Shown: positions 9,246 to 20,641 of the stretch, in pieces
How the letters are laid out: the number at the start of each line of letters is the position of its first letter
How positions within the stretch are numbered: the first letter of the stretch is position 1
Source of the DNA: Bacillus sp. SA1-12
GTDB lineage: Bacteria; Bacillota; Bacilli; Bacillales; Bacillaceae
Length of the DNA: 64,000 bases
Direction: 5' to 3'
NCBI RefSeq assembly: GCF_000981385.1
Contig: NZ_LATZ01000009.1
Location: 1 to 64,000, forward strand
Notes under the pieces: model-generated
The model's input: only the letters and a program-made list of their open reading frames with translations
Database searches by the model: none
Told to the model about the DNA's origin: nothing
Position numbers and translations under genes: made by a program

Positions 9246-11656
9246 AATATGCAAGTGTCATTGTTGATGTTCCAGCCATGCAAACAGACCGGGCATTTGA
9301 TTATAAAATTCCTGATGAGTGGCAAGAGCTAGTAACACCAGGGGTAAGAGTCATCGTTCCCTTTGGTCCGAGAAAGGTTCAAGGATTTGTCATTGAGACA
9401 AAGGCCCATTCAGATTTCAAACGGATTAAAGCTATTTCCGAACTATTGGATTTAACACCATGTTTAACAACTGAGCTCCTTCAACTTGGCCAATGGTTAA
9501 CGGAGAAAACATTATGCTTTAAAATTTCTGCATTTCAAGCCATGCTGCCTGCTGCCATGAAAGCGAAATACGGTAAGGTTTTAAGAGTTATGGCAGAGGA
9601 TGTATCCAATTTAGCAGAAGACCTTCAGCCATTTTTTCTAAGAAGTATGCAAGTTGATTTAAAAGAAATCGAACAAGCGGTTCCGCTCAAAATCATTCAA
9701 AAGGAAATTGCACTTGGGCATGTTGAGGTTTTTTATAAGGTTAAACAAAAAGCGAATAAAAAGACCATAAAGCATATCAAACGCAATGAATCTTTCTCCA
9801 AATTAGCTGAAATTGTGAAAGAACTTCCTGCTAATGCGAAAAAACAAAGCGAAATCATTGCCTATTTCGTTGAAAATCAAATAAATGAAATCCCATTGCA
9901 AGACTTATTGACAGAGTTAAATACGTCAGATAGCTCAGTAAAAGCTCTTTTAAAAAAAGGGATCCTTATTGAAAAGCATAAAGAAATTTACCGTGACCCG
10001 TTTCAAGATAAAGTGTTTAAAAAAACAAGCAGCTTGCCTTTAAATCTTGAACAACAACAGGCAATAACACCAATCTTAAAAACAATTAAAGAGAATAGCC
10101 ATGATGTCTTTCTAATGTACGGAGTTACAGGAAGCGGAAAAACAGAGGTGTATTTGCAGTCAATTGAAGAAGTGCTTAAAAACGGCAAAGAAGCGATTGT
10201 TCTTGTTCCGGAAATTGCCCTAACCCCGCAGATGGTGGATCGATTTAAAGGCCGCTTTGGATCAAAAGTGGCAGTCCTTCACAGCGGACTTTCTACTGGT
10301 GAAAAATATGATGAATGGAGAAAAATTCAACGGAAAGAGGTTCAGCTTGTAGTCGGGGCACGATCTGCCATCTTTGCCCCATTTGAAAATCTCGGAATGA
10401 TTATTATCGATGAAGAGCATGAATCAAGTTATAAGCAAGAAGAAAATCCGCGCTACCATTCCCGTGATGTTGCCATATATCGTGGACAGCTTCACAACTG
10501 TCCAGTTGTGTTAGGCAGTGCAACTCCGACTCTAGAATCCTTTGCACGAGCAAAAAAGGGTGTTTATAAACTCCTCTCCTTAAAAGAGAGAGTAAATAAA
10601 CGATCAATGCCAAGTGTTGAAATTGTCGATATGCGGGAAGAATTAAGAAATGGCAATCGAAGCATGTTTTCAACAGCTTTAATTGATAAATTAACCGATA
10701 GGCTGAAAAAGGGAGAACAATCAGTGCTATTTCTTAATCGAAGAGGTTATTCCTCCTTTGTCATGTGCCGTGATTGCGGCTATGTTATTCAATGCCCGCA
10801 CTGTGATATCTCCCTCACCTATCATCGGCATGGACAGCAGCTAAAATGTCATTATTGTGGGTATGAAGAACAGATGCCTTCGGTTTGCCCAGAGTGCCAA
10901 AGTGAGCATATTCGTTTCTTTGGAACGGGAACACAAAGAGTCGAGGAAGAACTAGTCAAGGTTTTACCGCAATCGCGTATCATTCGAATGGATGTGGATA
11001 CAACAGTAAGAAAGGGTGCCCATGAAATGCTATTAACTCAGTTTGGTAATAAAGAGGCGGATATTTTATTGGGGACACAAATGATTGCAAAAGGTCTTGA
11101 TTTTCCTGATGTGACACTTGTTGGTGTTTTAGCTGCAGATACAATGCTTAATCTTCCCGATTTTCGTGCAGCCGAAAAGACCTTTCAGTTGTTAACTCAG
11201 GTGAGTGGCAGGGCAGGAAGACATGAACTGCCTGGAGAGGTCATTATTCAAACATATGCACCTGAGCATTATAGCATTCAGTTAGCAAGCCAATATGATT
11301 ATGATTTGTTTTATCAGCAAGAAATGCTAACTAGAAAAAATCTTTCCTATCCGCCGTATTACTATCTTGCTCTTTTAACTATTTCTCATCCGGAAATAAC
11401 TAAAGTTGTAGCTGTCACTGAACAAATCGTTCAGTTTTTAAGAAGGAATGTTGAAAACGAAACGAAAATACTTGGACCGGTTGCTTCACCTATCCCGCGG
11501 ATCAAAGATAGATATCGATACCAATGCATGGTAAAATACAAGCGGGAAAAAAACTTATATGAAACATTAAGAAAAATCATTGAACACTATCAGCAAGAAA
11601 TGAGTTCAGATCAATTAATTATTTCCATCGATTTAAGCCCTAATACAATGATGTAA
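9242..11656 (+). CDS. priA: Primosomal protein N' (replication restart helicase PriA)
   Basis: An 804-residue 3'-5' DNA helicase that reloads the replisome at stalled forks. Walker A GVTGSGKTE lies near residue 294, DEEH near 390, and helicase motif SGRAGR near the end of the core. The zinc-binding insertion has four CxxC pairs in CRDCGY, CPHCD, CHYCGY and CPEC (about residues 508-548). The N-terminal DNA-binding domain begins with VIVDVPAMQTDRAFDY. The length is normal for Bacillus. It overlaps coaBC by 4 nt. Confidence 0.96.
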   Translation: MKYASVIVDVPAMQTDRAFDYKIPDEWQELVTPGVRVIVPFGPRKVQGFVIETKAHSDFKRIKAISELLDLTPCLTTELLQLGQWLTEKTLCFKISAFQAMLPAAMKAKYGKVLRVMAEDVSNLAEDLQPFFLRSMQVDLKEIEQAVPLKIIQKEIALGHVEVFYKVKQKANKKTIKHIKRNESFSKLAEIVKELPANAKKQSEIIAYFVENQINEIPLQDLLTELNTSDSSVKALLKKGILIEKHKEIYRDPFQDKVFKKTSSLPLNLEQQQAITPILKTIKENSHDVFLMYGVTGSGKTEVYLQSIEEVLKNGKEAIVLVPEIALTPQMVDRFKGRFGSKVAVLHSGLSTGEKYDEWRKIQRKEVQLVVGARSAIFAPFENLGMIIIDEEHESSYKQEENPRYHSRDVAIYRGQLHNCPVVLGSATPTLESFARAKKGVYKLLSLKERVNKRSMPSVEIVDMREELRNGNRSMFSTALIDKLTDRLKKGEQSVLFLNRRGYSSFVMCRDCGYVIQCPHCDISLTYHRHGQQLKCHYCGYEEQMPSVCPECQSEHIRFFGTGTQRVEEELVKVLPQSRIIRMDVDTTVRKGAHEMLLTQFGNKEADILLGTQMIAKGLDFPDVTLVGVLAADTMLNLPDFRAAEKTFQLLTQVSGRAGRHELPGEVIIQTYAPEHYSIQLASQYDYDLFYQQEMLTRKNLSYPPYYYLALLTISHPEITKVVAVTEQIVQFLRRNVENETKILGPVASPIPRIKDRYRYQCMVKYKREKNLYETLRKIIEHYQQEMSSDQLIISIDLSPNTMM

Positions 11657-11802
11657 CGATAGTCTGAAAAATGATCAATCGCTTTTGCGACTAATTTACG
11701 ATGTACATGAACAGTTATGAAATAGATTCTGATTCAAAAAAGTACAATGTATTTGTAGCTGAACAATTTGCTTATGCTTTTAAATAGTTTGGAGGAATTT
11801 TT

Positions 11803-12285
11803 TTGGCAGTGAAACCTATTGTTATGTTTCCGGCAGAAGTTTTAGAAAAGCCCTGTGAAAAGGTAACGATTTTTGACCGGAAGCTGACAAAGCTTTTAGC
11901 AGATATGTATGATACGATGATTGAAAATGATGGTGTTGGATTGGCAGCACCCCAAATAGGAAATTCAAAACAAATTGCCATCGTTGATATTGATGATCAT
12001 CATGGAACAATTGAATTAATTAATCCCGAAATTCTTGAGGAGCACGGGATACAGACAGGCCCAGAAGGATGTTTAAGCTTTCCTGGATTATTCGGGGAGG
12101 TTACAAGAGCGAATTATGTAAAGGTAAGAACGTTTACCCGCAAAGGAAAAGTTAAAATTATTGAAGCTGAAGGGTTTCTTGCTCGGGCCATTCAGCATGA
12201 AATTGACCATCTTAATGGAGTATTATTCACATCAAAGGTAGAAAAGTATTTAGATGAAAAAGATTTGGAAAGTACGGAAGGATGA
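11803..12285 (+). CDS. def: Peptide deformylase
   Basis: A 160-residue metalloenzyme that removes the formyl group from nascent N-termini. All three catalytic motifs are present: [18 protein letters not shown] (metal Cys) and QHEIDHLNG (metal His pair and catalytic Glu). The start is TTG at 11803 after GGAGG. It overlaps fmt, coupling formylation and deformylation functions. The 146 bp before it shows no gene. Confidence 0.95.
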   Translation: MAVKPIVMFPAEVLEKPCEKVTIFDRKLTKLLADMYDTMIENDGVGLAAPQIGNSKQIAIVDIDDHHGTIELINPEILEEHGIQTGPEGCLSFPGLFGEVTRANYVKVRTFTRKGKVKIIEAEGFLARAIQHEIDHLNGVLFTSKVEKYLDEKDLESTEG

Positions 12286-12290
12286 ATAGG

Positions 12291-13244
12291 ATGACAAAAA
12301 TTGTATTTATGGGAACACCTGACTTTTCAGTGCCGATTTTACGCAGGCTTGTGAAAGAGGGCTATGACATTGTTGGAGTCGTTACCCAGCCTGACAGACC
12401 AAAAGGGCGAAAAAAGGCATTAACTCCTCCGCCTGTTAAGGTTGAAGCAGAGAAACATCAAATTAAAGTGCTGCAGCCCGAAAAAATTCGGGAGGAATTA
12501 GATGATGTCCTTTCATTAGAACCTGACCTCATCGTCACTGCAGCATTTGGACAGTTATTACCAAAAGAACTACTAGATGCACCCAAATATGGCTGTATAA
12601 ATGTTCATGCTTCATTATTACCAGAATTACGCGGTGGAGCTCCGATTCATTATTCTATTCTGCAAGGGAAGACTAAAACAGGGATCACGATCATGTATAT
12701 GGCTGAAAAGCTTGATGCAGGTGATATTTTAACACAGGTTGAGGTAGAAATTGAGGAACGGGATACAGTAGGTACTCTGCATGACAAGCTTAGTAAAGCC
12801 GGAGAAAATCTGTTATCAGAAACAATTCCGTTATTACTCGACGGCAAGCTCACCCCGCAAAAACAGGATGATTCTAAAGCGACATTTGCATCAAATATTA
12901 AACGGGAACAGGAAAAGGTTGATTGGACAAAGTCTGGGGAGGAGATTTATAACCAAATCCGTGGATTAAACCCTTGGCCTGTTGCGTTTACTACACATAA
13001 CAAGCAAACGATGAAATTGTGGTGGGGCGAAAAAATGCCAAATAAAAATGATTCTGAGCCTGGAACAATAATTGGGATGGACCATGATGGTTTTGTAGTA
13101 GCAACAGGAAATCAAACTGCGATAAAAATCACTGAACTTCAGCCATCAGGTAAAAAGAAAATGAGCGGAGAAGATTATTTGAGAGGTTCGACAATTTCCG
13201 TTGGGGAAAAGTTAGGCGATGACAATGAAAAAACAACAAACTAA
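12291..13244 (+). CDS. fmt: Methionyl-tRNA formyltransferase
   Basis: A 317-residue enzyme that formylates initiator Met-tRNA using 10-formyl-THF. The N-terminal sequence [15 protein letters not shown] and the catalytic [15 protein letters not shown] are conserved; the C-terminal OB-like domain is complete. Both ATG 12282 (overlapping def) and ATG 12291 are in frame; AAGG at 12277-12280 is better spaced for 12291. It overlaps the rsmB start at 13219 by 26 nt. Confidence 0.95.
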   Translation: MTKIVFMGTPDFSVPILRRLVKEGYDIVGVVTQPDRPKGRKKALTPPPVKVEAEKHQIKVLQPEKIREELDDVLSLEPDLIVTAAFGQLLPKELLDAPKYGCINVHASLLPELRGGAPIHYSILQGKTKTGITIMYMAEKLDAGDILTQVEVEIEERDTVGTLHDKLSKAGENLLSETIPLLLDGKLTPQKQDDSKATFASNIKREQEKVDWTKSGEEIYNQIRGLNPWPVAFTTHNKQTMKLWWGEKMPNKNDSEPGTIIGMDHDGFVVATGNQTAIKITELQPSGKKKMSGEDYLRGSTISVGEKLGDDNEKTTN

Positions 13245-14574
13245 TGTCCGTGATGTAGCAGTCGAAACTTTATTACAAATAGAAAAAAATCAAGCTTATA
13301 GCAACTTGCTTTTAAATACCATGATTAATAAGTATAAAGTTAATGAGAAGGATATCGCCTTATTAACGGAACTTGTTTATGGGACCCTTCAAAGACGCGA
13401 AACATTAGACTATTTTTTAGCCGGTTTTTTAAAAAAGGCAAAAAAAATAGAGGTATGGGTACAGATTTTATTACGAATTTCTATCTATCAAATGGTCTAT
13501 CTAGATCGTATTCCTGAAAGAGCAGTTTTATTTGAAGCAGTTGAAATAGCGAAAAAACGCGGGCATAAAGGGATCGCTTCATTTGTTAATGGTGTGCTTC
13601 GGTCTGTTCAACGAGAAGGCATTCCAAACCTTGAAGAATTGAGAGATCCAATTCTGAATCTTTCAATTAAAACAAGTCATCCATTATGGATGGTGAAAAA
13701 ATGGGTAGAACAATTTGGCTATGAAGAAACAGAAAAAATGTGTGAAGAAAATTTAGTTCCTCCATCACAAACAGCTCGTGTAAATCAAACAAAAATAACG
13801 GTTGAAGAGCTGTTGGAAGAGTTACAAAATAAAGGGATCGGGATTGAGCGCGGCGACCTATCAGAAGATGCAATAAAAGGTCTTAAAGGTAATCTTGCTT
13901 TAACGGAAGCATTTAAAGAAGGAAAACTTACTATTCAAGATGAGAGCTCCATGTTAGTAGCAAGGGTTCTGAACCCTCAACCCGGAGAAAAAATTTTAGA
14001 TGCTTGTGCTGCACCTGGGGGGAAATCCACACATTTAGCGGAACGTATGAAGGGAACGGGAATCGTACATTCTCTGGATTTACATGAACATAAAGTTAAG
14101 CTGATTAAACAGCAAGCTGACCGATTGCAATTGCAAAATATTGAAGCAGAAGCTTTAGACAGCAGAAAAGCGGGAGAACGGTTTGAAAAAGAGAGTTTTG
14201 ATCGTATTTTAGTCGATGCCCCGTGTTCAGGATTCGGCGTAATCCGAAGAAAACCTGATATTAAATATACGAAAACTGGTGAAGATGTTAATAGGCTTGC
14301 TGCTCTGCAACACAGTATATTACAAGCTGTTGCCCCTTTATTAAAGAGGAATGGTGTGTTAGTTTATAGTACATGTACAATTGATCATGAAGAAAATACT
14401 GATGTTGTTCAAAAGTTTTTAGAGGATCATCCAGACTTTGAACGTGATGAAAGCATAACAGATACCTTGCCGAAAAGGCTTCATCCATATATCAAAAATG
14501 GTGAGATACAGCTGCTGCCGCATTATTTTGGATCAGACGGTTTTTATATAGCATGTTTACGAAAGAAGGGTTAA
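13219..14574 (+). CDS. rsmB: 16S rRNA (cytosine-967 C5)-methyltransferase RsmB (Sun)
   Basis: A 451-residue SAM-dependent methyltransferase. An N-terminal NusB-like RNA-binding domain (about 1-140) is followed by the Rossmann methylase with [16 protein letters not shown], the first catalytic Cys motif DAPCSGFG and the second, YSTCT. An ATG at 13225 is an alternative start. It overlaps fmt and is followed 2 nt later by the rlmN start, so def-fmt-rsmB-rlmN-prpC-prkC are tightly packed. Confidence 0.95.
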   Translation: MTMKKQQTNVRDVAVETLLQIEKNQAYSNLLLNTMINKYKVNEKDIALLTELVYGTLQRRETLDYFLAGFLKKAKKIEVWVQILLRISIYQMVYLDRIPERAVLFEAVEIAKKRGHKGIASFVNGVLRSVQREGIPNLEELRDPILNLSIKTSHPLWMVKKWVEQFGYEETEKMCEENLVPPSQTARVNQTKITVEELLEELQNKGIGIERGDLSEDAIKGLKGNLALTEAFKEGKLTIQDESSMLVARVLNPQPGEKILDACAAPGGKSTHLAERMKGTGIVHSLDLHEHKVKLIKQQADRLQLQNIEAEALDSRKAGERFEKESFDRILVDAPCSGFGVIRRKPDIKYTKTGEDVNRLAALQHSILQAVAPLLKRNGVLVYSTCTIDHEENTDVVQKFLEDHPDFERDESITDTLPKRLHPYIKNGEIQLLPHYFGSDGFYIACLRKKG

Positions 14575-14576
14575 AA

Positions 14577-15674
14577 TTGGATCAGATAAAAGCAACAAGA
14601 ATGAAAAAAGACAGCAAAGAAATAAGCAATAGTCCCTCGATTTATTCACTTGAATTGCATGAATTAGAGGAATGGTTAAAAGAGAAGGGGGAAAAAGCTT
14701 TTCGCGCGAACCAAATCTTTGATTGGCTTTACATCAAACGAGCGTCAAGCTTTGAAGAAATGTCGAACCTTTCTAAGAGCTTAAGGGCGTTATTAAGTGA
14801 ACATTTCACATTAACAACATTAAAAACCCTTATTCAACAAACGTCTAAGGATGGTACAATAAAGTTTTTATTTGAATTGCATGACGGCTATTCAATTGAA
14901 ACTGTATTAATGAGACATGAATATGGCAACTCAGTTTGCGTTACCACACAAGTAGGCTGTCGAATCGGTTGTACGTTTTGTGCATCCACACTTGGAGGAC
15001 TTAAAAGAAACCTAGAAGCAGGAGAAATCGTTGCTCAAGTCGTAAAAGTACAACAAGCGCTTGATGAATTTGACGAACGAGTTAGCCATGTTGTCATAAT
15101 GGGGATTGGTGAACCATTTGATAATTACGATGAAATGATGTCCTTCTTAAAAATAATCAACCATAATAAAGGATTAAATATTGGCGCTCGCCATATTACC
15201 GTATCAACAAGCGGTATTATCCCTAAAATTTATAAATTTGCTGATGAAAAGCTGCAAATTAATTTTGCTATTTCGTTACATGCACCAAATACCGAATTAC
15301 GTACAAAGTTAATGCCGATTAATAAAGCATACAAACTTCCTGATTTAATGGAAGCTGTAAGATACTATATTGATAAAACCGGAAGAAGGGTCAGTTTTGA
15401 ATATGGTTTGTTCGGCGGTGAAAACGACCAGGTTGAACATGCTGAAGAGTTAGCACGTTTAGTAAAAGGTTTGAAGTGTCACATAAACTTAATTCCAGTT
15501 AACTATGTACCTGAACGAAATTATGTTCGTACACCTAAAGAACAAATTAAATTATTTGAGGATACGCTAAAAAAGCATGGTGTAAACGTAACAACAAGAA
15601 GAGAACAAGGTCATGACATCGATGCGGCTTGCGGACAACTTCGAGCTAAGGAGCGTAAAGAGGAGACGAGGTGA
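14577..15674 (+). CDS. rlmN: Dual-specificity RNA methyltransferase RlmN
   Basis: A 365-residue radical-SAM enzyme that methylates C2 of A2503 in 23S rRNA and A37 in some tRNAs. The radical-SAM cluster motif CRIGCTFC is present, and the C-terminal [13 protein letters not shown] contains the methyl-carrying cysteine. The frame is open from 14553, but TTG 14577 is 7 nt after GAAAGAAGGG and avoids overlap with rsmB. The stop overlaps the possible GTG start of prpC. Confidence 0.95.
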   Translation: MDQIKATRMKKDSKEISNSPSIYSLELHELEEWLKEKGEKAFRANQIFDWLYIKRASSFEEMSNLSKSLRALLSEHFTLTTLKTLIQQTSKDGTIKFLFELHDGYSIETVLMRHEYGNSVCVTTQVGCRIGCTFCASTLGGLKRNLEAGEIVAQVVKVQQALDEFDERVSHVVIMGIGEPFDNYDEMMSFLKIINHNKGLNIGARHITVSTSGIIPKIYKFADEKLQINFAISLHAPNTELRTKLMPINKAYKLPDLMEAVRYYIDKTGRRVSFEYGLFGGENDQVEHAEELARLVKGLKCHINLIPVNYVPERNYVRTPKEQIKLFEDTLKKHGVNVTTRREQGHDIDAACGQLRAKERKEETR

Positions 15675-15676
15675 CC

Positions 15677-16438
15677 ATGGTGGAAACTTTTTATTTGTCT
15701 GACAGGGGAAGGGTTAGACCGCATAATGAAGATTGTGTTGGAGTTTTTGAAAATGAGGCTGGTGTTTTAGCGATTATAGCTGATGGTATGGGAGGTCATC
15801 TGGCTGGTGATATTGCAAGCCAAATGACCATCTCATGCTTTAAAACCTTATGGGAGCAAGCTGAGTCTATTGCAAGTCCACAAGATGCTGAGGCTTGGTT
15901 TGCTGACAAAGTTTTGGAAGTAAATAAAGCTGTTTATGAACATTCAATATCAAATCCGGAATGTCAGGGAATGGGCACTACGATCGTTGGAGCGATTGTT
16001 ACTTCTAGCTTTGCCACAATCGGACATATTGGGGATAGTCGCTGCTATTTATTAAATAATAGCGGCTACAAACAAGTGACACAAGACCATTCACTGGTAA
16101 ATGAACTAGTAAGATCAGGTCTAATATCAAAAGAAGATGCAGAACATCATCCGCGAAAAAATGTCTTGTTACGATCTTTAGGCACCGAACAAACGGTTGA
16201 ATTAGATGTATTTACAATTGAATTTGAACAAGATGATGTGCTTCTATTATGCTCCGATGGATTATCGAATAAAGTAACTGATCAGGAAATGCAGCTTGAG
16301 CTTTCAAATAGCCAACCACTTCCAGAAAAGGCGAAAACGTTAGTGGAATTAGCAAATGAAAATGGCGGAGAGGATAATATATCTCTTGTGATTGTAAGAA
16401 AGACGGCAAATCATGAATTAGGTGAAAAGCCGTGCTAA
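15677..16438 (+). CDS. prpC: PP2C-type protein phosphatase PrpC (Stp)
   Basis: A 253-residue metal-dependent Ser/Thr phosphatase that reverses phosphorylation by PrkC. PPM motifs are visible: RPHNEDC, IIADGMGGHLAGD, GMGTTIVG, HIGDSRCY, LLCSDGLSN and GGEDNISLV. A GTG at 15671, overlapping the rlmN stop, is an alternative start; ATG 15677 lies after GGAGACGAGG. It overlaps prkC by 7 nt, so kinase and phosphatase are made together. Confidence 0.95.
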   Translation: MVETFYLSDRGRVRPHNEDCVGVFENEAGVLAIIADGMGGHLAGDIASQMTISCFKTLWEQAESIASPQDAEAWFADKVLEVNKAVYEHSISNPECQGMGTTIVGAIVTSSFATIGHIGDSRCYLLNNSGYKQVTQDHSLVNELVRSGLISKEDAEHHPRKNVLLRSLGTEQTVELDVFTIEFEQDDVLLLCSDGLSNKVTDQEMQLELSNSQPLPEKAKTLVELANENGGEDNISLVIVRKTANHELGEKPC

Positions 16439-18429
16439 TAGGAAAAAGAATTAGTGGTCGTTATAAAATTCTGGAAGTCATTGGCGGAGGCGGGATGGCA
16501 AATGTTTATCTGGCCAAAGACATGATTCTGGAAAGAGAAGTTGCAATGAAAGTGTTGCGATTTGATTTTTCTAACGATGACGAATTTATTAAAAGGTTTC
16601 GAAGAGAAGCGCAGTCTGCAACAAGCTTAGCCCATCCTAATGTGGTTAGTATTTATGATGTCGGTGAAGAAGATGGTATATATTACATTGTGATGGAGTA
16701 TGTAAAAGGTCAAACCTTAAAGCAATACATACAACAATTTGCTCCGATTCACCCAAGAGAAGCAGCGAATATCATGGTACAAATTGTTTCGGCCATTCAA
16801 CATGCGCATGACAATCATATCGTTCACCGTGATATCAAACCGCATAACATTCTAATTGATCATCATGGCAATGTAAAAGTAACCGACTTTGGAATTGCCA
16901 TGGCGCTTAGTTCAACCACAATCACGCAAACAAATTCCGTGTTAGGTTCAGTTCATTATTTATCACCTGAACAAGCACGAGGTGGTTTAGCAAATAAAAA
17001 ATCGGATATTTATTCTATTGGAATCGTTTTATTTGAGCTTTTAACTGGAAGGCTGCCATTTGATGGTGAATCTGCTATTTCCATAGCCTTGAAGCATTTG
17101 CAATCAGAAACACCGTCTCCAAAAAGATGGAATCCTGATATCCCGCAAAGCATCGAAAATATTATATTAAAAGCCACAGCGAAAGATCCCTTTCATCGAT
17201 ATGATTCGGCTGAAGAAATGGAAAAGGATATTGAAACTGCATTTGACGTAAGCAGATTGTCAGAGCCTAAGTTCACCATACCTGATGATGATGAAGCAAC
17301 AAAGGCTATACCTATAATTACAAATGAAACAATGGAAAAGCATAAGGCAGATGATACGATAGTTCATACACCAAATGACGAACAAAAGCCTGAAGTGAAG
17401 CAGGATAATAAGCAAAAGAAGCATAAACAGAAAAAAGAAAAGAAGCCGAAAAAAAGAAAAAGCAAGCTTGCCATTTTTATTATTACCACTTTTATCGTTT
17501 TAATAATAGGAGGTATTGCTGCTTTTACGATCCTTCCTCCACTCCTGCTGCCTAAAGATATTGAAGTGCCTGATGTAACCGGGGAAACCTATGATGAAGC
17601 AGTAAAAACCCTTCGTGAAGAAGGATTTGAAATAGCAGAGCCTGTCCAAATATCAGATGAAGAAATTCAAGAGGGGCATGTAATAAAAACAAATCCTGAA
17701 GCGTCTGAAATAACAAAGGAAGGTTCAATGATTACGATTTATGAAAGTACTGGTAAAGAAAAAGTTATGCTTGATGATTATGTAGGAAGAAATATTGACC
17801 GGGTAAAATCAATTCTTGAAATGAAAGGTTTTACAAATATTGACGTTAAAGAGGAACCAAATGAAATCCAGCCTGCAGGAACAATATTAGCCCAATCTCC
17901 TGAAGTAGGAGATGAAGTGATTCCATCTGAGGACTCAATAGAATTTACGGTAAGTTCAGGACCTAAACTTTTGAAAATCGATAATCTTGTCGGTAAAAAG
18001 AAGGATCAGGTTGATGAGTATATAAGTTCAAATGGGTTTTACTCAACTGAAACTGAAAGCTATTCACCTAATGTTCCACAGGGCCATCTCATTTCACAAA
18101 CTCCTAAAGCAGGAGAAGAGGTTGTTCCAAAGGAGACCACGCTGCAGCTAGTCTATTCATTAGGCCCGGAACCGGAACCGCCAAAAACGGTATCAGAAGT
18201 TGTTGAGATTCCATACGAGCCTGAACAAGAAGGACAGGAGCTAGAAGTTTCTATTTATATTGATGATGTGGACCATTCCATTTCAGATCTATATGAAACT
18301 TTTAAAATTACAAGCCCGCAAACGAAAAGATTAGAATTAAAAATAGCTCCGGGTGATGAAGGATACTATCAGATATTAATTGACAGTAAAGTTGTGACCT
18401 CTAAAATTATCCCATATCCAGCAGAATAA
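16432..18429 (+). CDS. prkC: Ser/Thr protein kinase PrkC with PASTA domains
   Basis: A 665-residue membrane kinase that senses peptidoglycan fragments and controls spore germination and stationary-phase functions in B. subtilis. The cytoplasmic kinase domain (about 10-270) has GGGGMANVY, VAMKVL, HRDIKPHN and DFG followed by a Thr-rich activation loop (SSTTITQT). A Lys-rich juxtamembrane stretch leads to one membrane segment at about 345-370, then three PASTA repeats (about 375-580) and a C-terminal extracellular domain. The start is GTG, inside prpC. All catalytic residues are intact. Confidence 0.96.
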   Translation: MLIGKRISGRYKILEVIGGGGMANVYLAKDMILEREVAMKVLRFDFSNDDEFIKRFRREAQSATSLAHPNVVSIYDVGEEDGIYYIVMEYVKGQTLKQYIQQFAPIHPREAANIMVQIVSAIQHAHDNHIVHRDIKPHNILIDHHGNVKVTDFGIAMALSSTTITQTNSVLGSVHYLSPEQARGGLANKKSDIYSIGIVLFELLTGRLPFDGESAISIALKHLQSETPSPKRWNPDIPQSIENIILKATAKDPFHRYDSAEEMEKDIETAFDVSRLSEPKFTIPDDDEATKAIPIITNETMEKHKADDTIVHTPNDEQKPEVKQDNKQKKHKQKKEKKPKKRKSKLAIFIITTFIVLIIGGIAAFTILPPLLLPKDIEVPDVTGETYDEAVKTLREEGFEIAEPVQISDEEIQEGHVIKTNPEASEITKEGSMITIYESTGKEKVMLDDYVGRNIDRVKSILEMKGFTNIDVKEEPNEIQPAGTILAQSPEVGDEVIPSEDSIEFTVSSGPKLLKIDNLVGKKKDQVDEYISSNGFYSTETESYSPNVPQGHLISQTPKAGEEVVPKETTLQLVYSLGPEPEPPKTVSEVVEIPYEPEQEGQELEVSIYIDDVDHSISDLYETFKITSPQTKRLELKIAPGDEGYYQILIDSKVVTSKIIPYPAE

Positions 18430-18552
18430 TAATGTTATTATCTTACGGAAAAGCGATGGTTTTAGGTATAGCAGTATCATTTATATCACAAACTTTTACT
18501 ATTGAATTTTAAATAAAATTAAAAGATTATCTATTTGCCAAGGAGGTTATTC

Positions 18553-19437
18553 ATGCCACAAGGGAAAATTGTGAAGGCTCTTAGTGGTTTTTACTATGTC
18601 CAGGACAACGATCGATTAATCCAATGCAGAGGAAGAGGTGTATTTCGCAAAAATAAAATCACTCCCTTAGTAGGAGATGAGGTTAAATATCAGGCCGAAA
18701 ATGATCAAGAGGGATATATTCTCGAGGTTTTTGATCGTAAAAATGAACTTGTAAGACCGCCGATTTGTAATGTAGATCAGGCCATTCTCGTTTTCTCAGC
18801 AGTTGAACCGGATTTTAGTCCATCACTGCTTGATCGTTTTCTGGTTTTGATTGAAGCAAATGAAATTGAACCAATAATTGTTATCAGTAAAACAGATTTA
18901 ATTCAAACGAAAGATGTAGAAGAGAAAGTACTGAACTATGCTAACGATTATCGTAAAGCAGGATATAAAGTTTTACTCACATCAACGAGTGAATCAAATG
19001 CCAATCAAGAGCTCCAGCCAATTTTAAATGAAAAAATATCTGTTTTTGCAGGACAATCAGGTGTAGGTAAGTCTTCTTTATTAAATGTATTAAGACCTGA
19101 TCTGGATCTAAAGACAAATGATATTTCAACACATTTAGGACGGGGACGTCATACAACAAGACATGTTGAGCTTATCGCAGTAGGCTCGGGTTTTGTTGCT
19201 GATACACCTGGCTTTAGTTCCTTAGATTTTACAGGTATTGAAGTGGAGGATCTGACCTACTGTTTTCCTGAAATGAAGGAAAGAAGCAGTGACTGTAAGT
19301 TTCGTGGCTGTACACATGTTAAAGAACCTAAGTGTGCAGTTAAAAATGCTGTTGAAAATGGGGAAATACCTAAATATCGTTATGAGCATTATTTAACTTT
19401 TATTGAAGAAATTAAAGATAGAAAGCCGAGGTACTAA
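18553..19437 (+). CDS. rsgA: Ribosome small-subunit biogenesis GTPase RsgA (CpgA)
   Basis: A 294-residue circularly permuted GTPase of late 30S maturation. The order is OB-fold, then G4 (SKTD), G1 ([12 protein letters not shown]), G3 (DTPGF), and a C-terminal zinc knuckle with Cys and His in [17 protein letters not shown] 18553 follows AGGAGG. The stop is 2 nt before rpe. CpgA is a PrkC phosphorylation substrate in B. subtilis, which fits this neighbourhood. Confidence 0.95.
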   Translation: MPQGKIVKALSGFYYVQDNDRLIQCRGRGVFRKNKITPLVGDEVKYQAENDQEGYILEVFDRKNELVRPPICNVDQAILVFSAVEPDFSPSLLDRFLVLIEANEIEPIIVISKTDLIQTKDVEEKVLNYANDYRKAGYKVLLTSTSESNANQELQPILNEKISVFAGQSGVGKSSLLNVLRPDLDLKTNDISTHLGRGRHTTRHVELIAVGSGFVADTPGFSSLDFTGIEVEDLTYCFPEMKERSSDCKFRGCTHVKEPKCAVKNAVENGEIPKYRYEHYLTFIEEIKDRKPRY

Positions 19438-19439
19438 TT

Positions 19440-20096
19440 ATGATAAAAATTGCACCATCTATCCTATCGGCAAATTTCGCTAAATTGGGAGAAGAGATTA
19501 CAGATGTAGAAAAAGGAGGGGCTGATTACATTCATGTCGATGTAATGGATGGACATTTTGTCCCTAACATTACCATCGGACCTTTAATTGTCGAAGCCAT
19601 TCGCCCAGTTACAAAACTGCCGTTAGATGTTCATCTTATGATTGAGAAACCTGACCTATATATTCAAGACTTTGTTCGTGCAGGCGCTGATATCATAACT
19701 GTACATGTTGAAGCATGCAAACATCTTCACCGGACTATTCAATTAATAAAATCACTGGGGATAAAAGCTGGGGTTGTCTTAAACCCCCACACACCGATTG
19801 AGTCAATCCAGCATGTGCTGGAGGATATTGATATGGTTTTACTTATGACGGTAAATCCAGGTTTTGGAGGACAAGCTTTTATTCCGCAAGTATTGCCTAA
19901 AATCAAACAGCTTTCTGCTATCATAAAGGAAAGGCAACTTTCCATCGAGATCGAGGTTGATGGCGGTATTAATGAAGAAACAGCTAAACTCTGTGTAGAA
20001 GCAGGTGCTACCGTACTTGTTGCAGGATCAGCCATTTACAACAAAGCTGACCGCCATCAAGCGATTCATAGTCTAAAACAAGCTATCCATTCTTAA
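19440..20096 (+). CDS. rpe: Ribulose-phosphate 3-epimerase
   Basis: A 218-residue TIM-barrel enzyme of the pentose phosphate pathway interconverting ribulose-5-P and xylulose-5-P. Motifs [37 protein letters not shown] and EVDGGI (metal and phosphate ligands) are all present. It is probably cotranscribed with rsgA. Confidence 0.95.
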   Translation: MIKIAPSILSANFAKLGEEITDVEKGGADYIHVDVMDGHFVPNITIGPLIVEAIRPVTKLPLDVHLMIEKPDLYIQDFVRAGADIITVHVEACKHLHRTIQLIKSLGIKAGVVLNPHTPIESIQHVLEDIDMVLLMTVNPGFGGQAFIPQVLPKIKQLSAIIKERQLSIEIEVDGGINEETAKLCVEAGATVLVAGSAIYNKADRHQAIHSLKQAIHS

Positions 20097-20160
20097 AGTG
20101 AGTCTTCCATTAGTGGAGAGACTTTCCCCCACTAAAGGCTGGCGAAACTTATCGCGCTTA
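20095..20160 (-). repeat. Imperfect palindromic repeat, copy 2 (inverted relative to copy 1)
   Basis: The reverse complement carries GATAAGTTTCGC, TTTAGTGGGGGAAAG, CTAATGGAAGACTCACTTT in the same order as copy 1 at 6705-6768. The TTAGTGG / CCCACTAA arms may act as the rpe terminator. Farther right, GGCGAAAC (20140-20147) and GTTTCGCC (20178-20185) form another inverted pair. Confidence 0.6.
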
Positions 20161-20353
20161 AACTGCCATGGTCTTATGTTTCGCCTGGCTTTGACAACAA
20201 TCATTATCGGTTCTTTATGGGCTCTTCATCATCATTCTAATATCTGATTAGAAAGTGTTACTGCCCAGTTAGGATGGGATAATCGAATAATCATCTATGG
20301 ATAAAAGTCTAAAAACCTACTCATTCTAATAAAGTCTAGATTTACTTTATTGA

Positions 20354-20551
20354 ATGGAGGGGTTTATCATATACGTTTTCATTGATGATATTGCGATTAT
20401 TGAACGTGCGTTACATGCAGCCATTCTAAATAGTACTGATTATGAAGAAATCGATCAATTTGAATCAGTCCTAAAAAAACTTAAAAAAAATCCAACTGCA
20501 GCACAACAGGATGGCTTCCGCTATGATTATAATGATAATTCATATTATTAA
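20354..20551 (+). CDS. Small hypothetical protein (65 aa)
   Basis: I do not recognise this protein. It is acidic, with a hydrophobic start and a helical middle (IERALHAAILNSTDYEEIDQFESVLKKLKK), no Cys and no clear membrane span. Its ATG at 20354 comes directly after an in-frame stop, and the only Shine-Dalgarno-like sequence (GGAGGGG, 20356-20362) lies inside the first codons. That site would suit an initiation near ATA 20369, so either the start is non-canonical or the gene is weakly translated. It sits between rpe and thiN, where B. subtilis has no equivalent that I know. Confidence 0.5.
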   Translation: MEGFIIYVFIDDIAIIERALHAAILNSTDYEEIDQFESVLKKLKKNPTAAQQDGFRYDYNDNSYY

Positions 20552-20641
20552 TTCTTAAAGACTATGTTCCGTAATACAGGGAAGGTGATAGGTGATATGC
20601 CGGTTCCATCACTTCACACTTATCTTTTACAAAACAAAATG

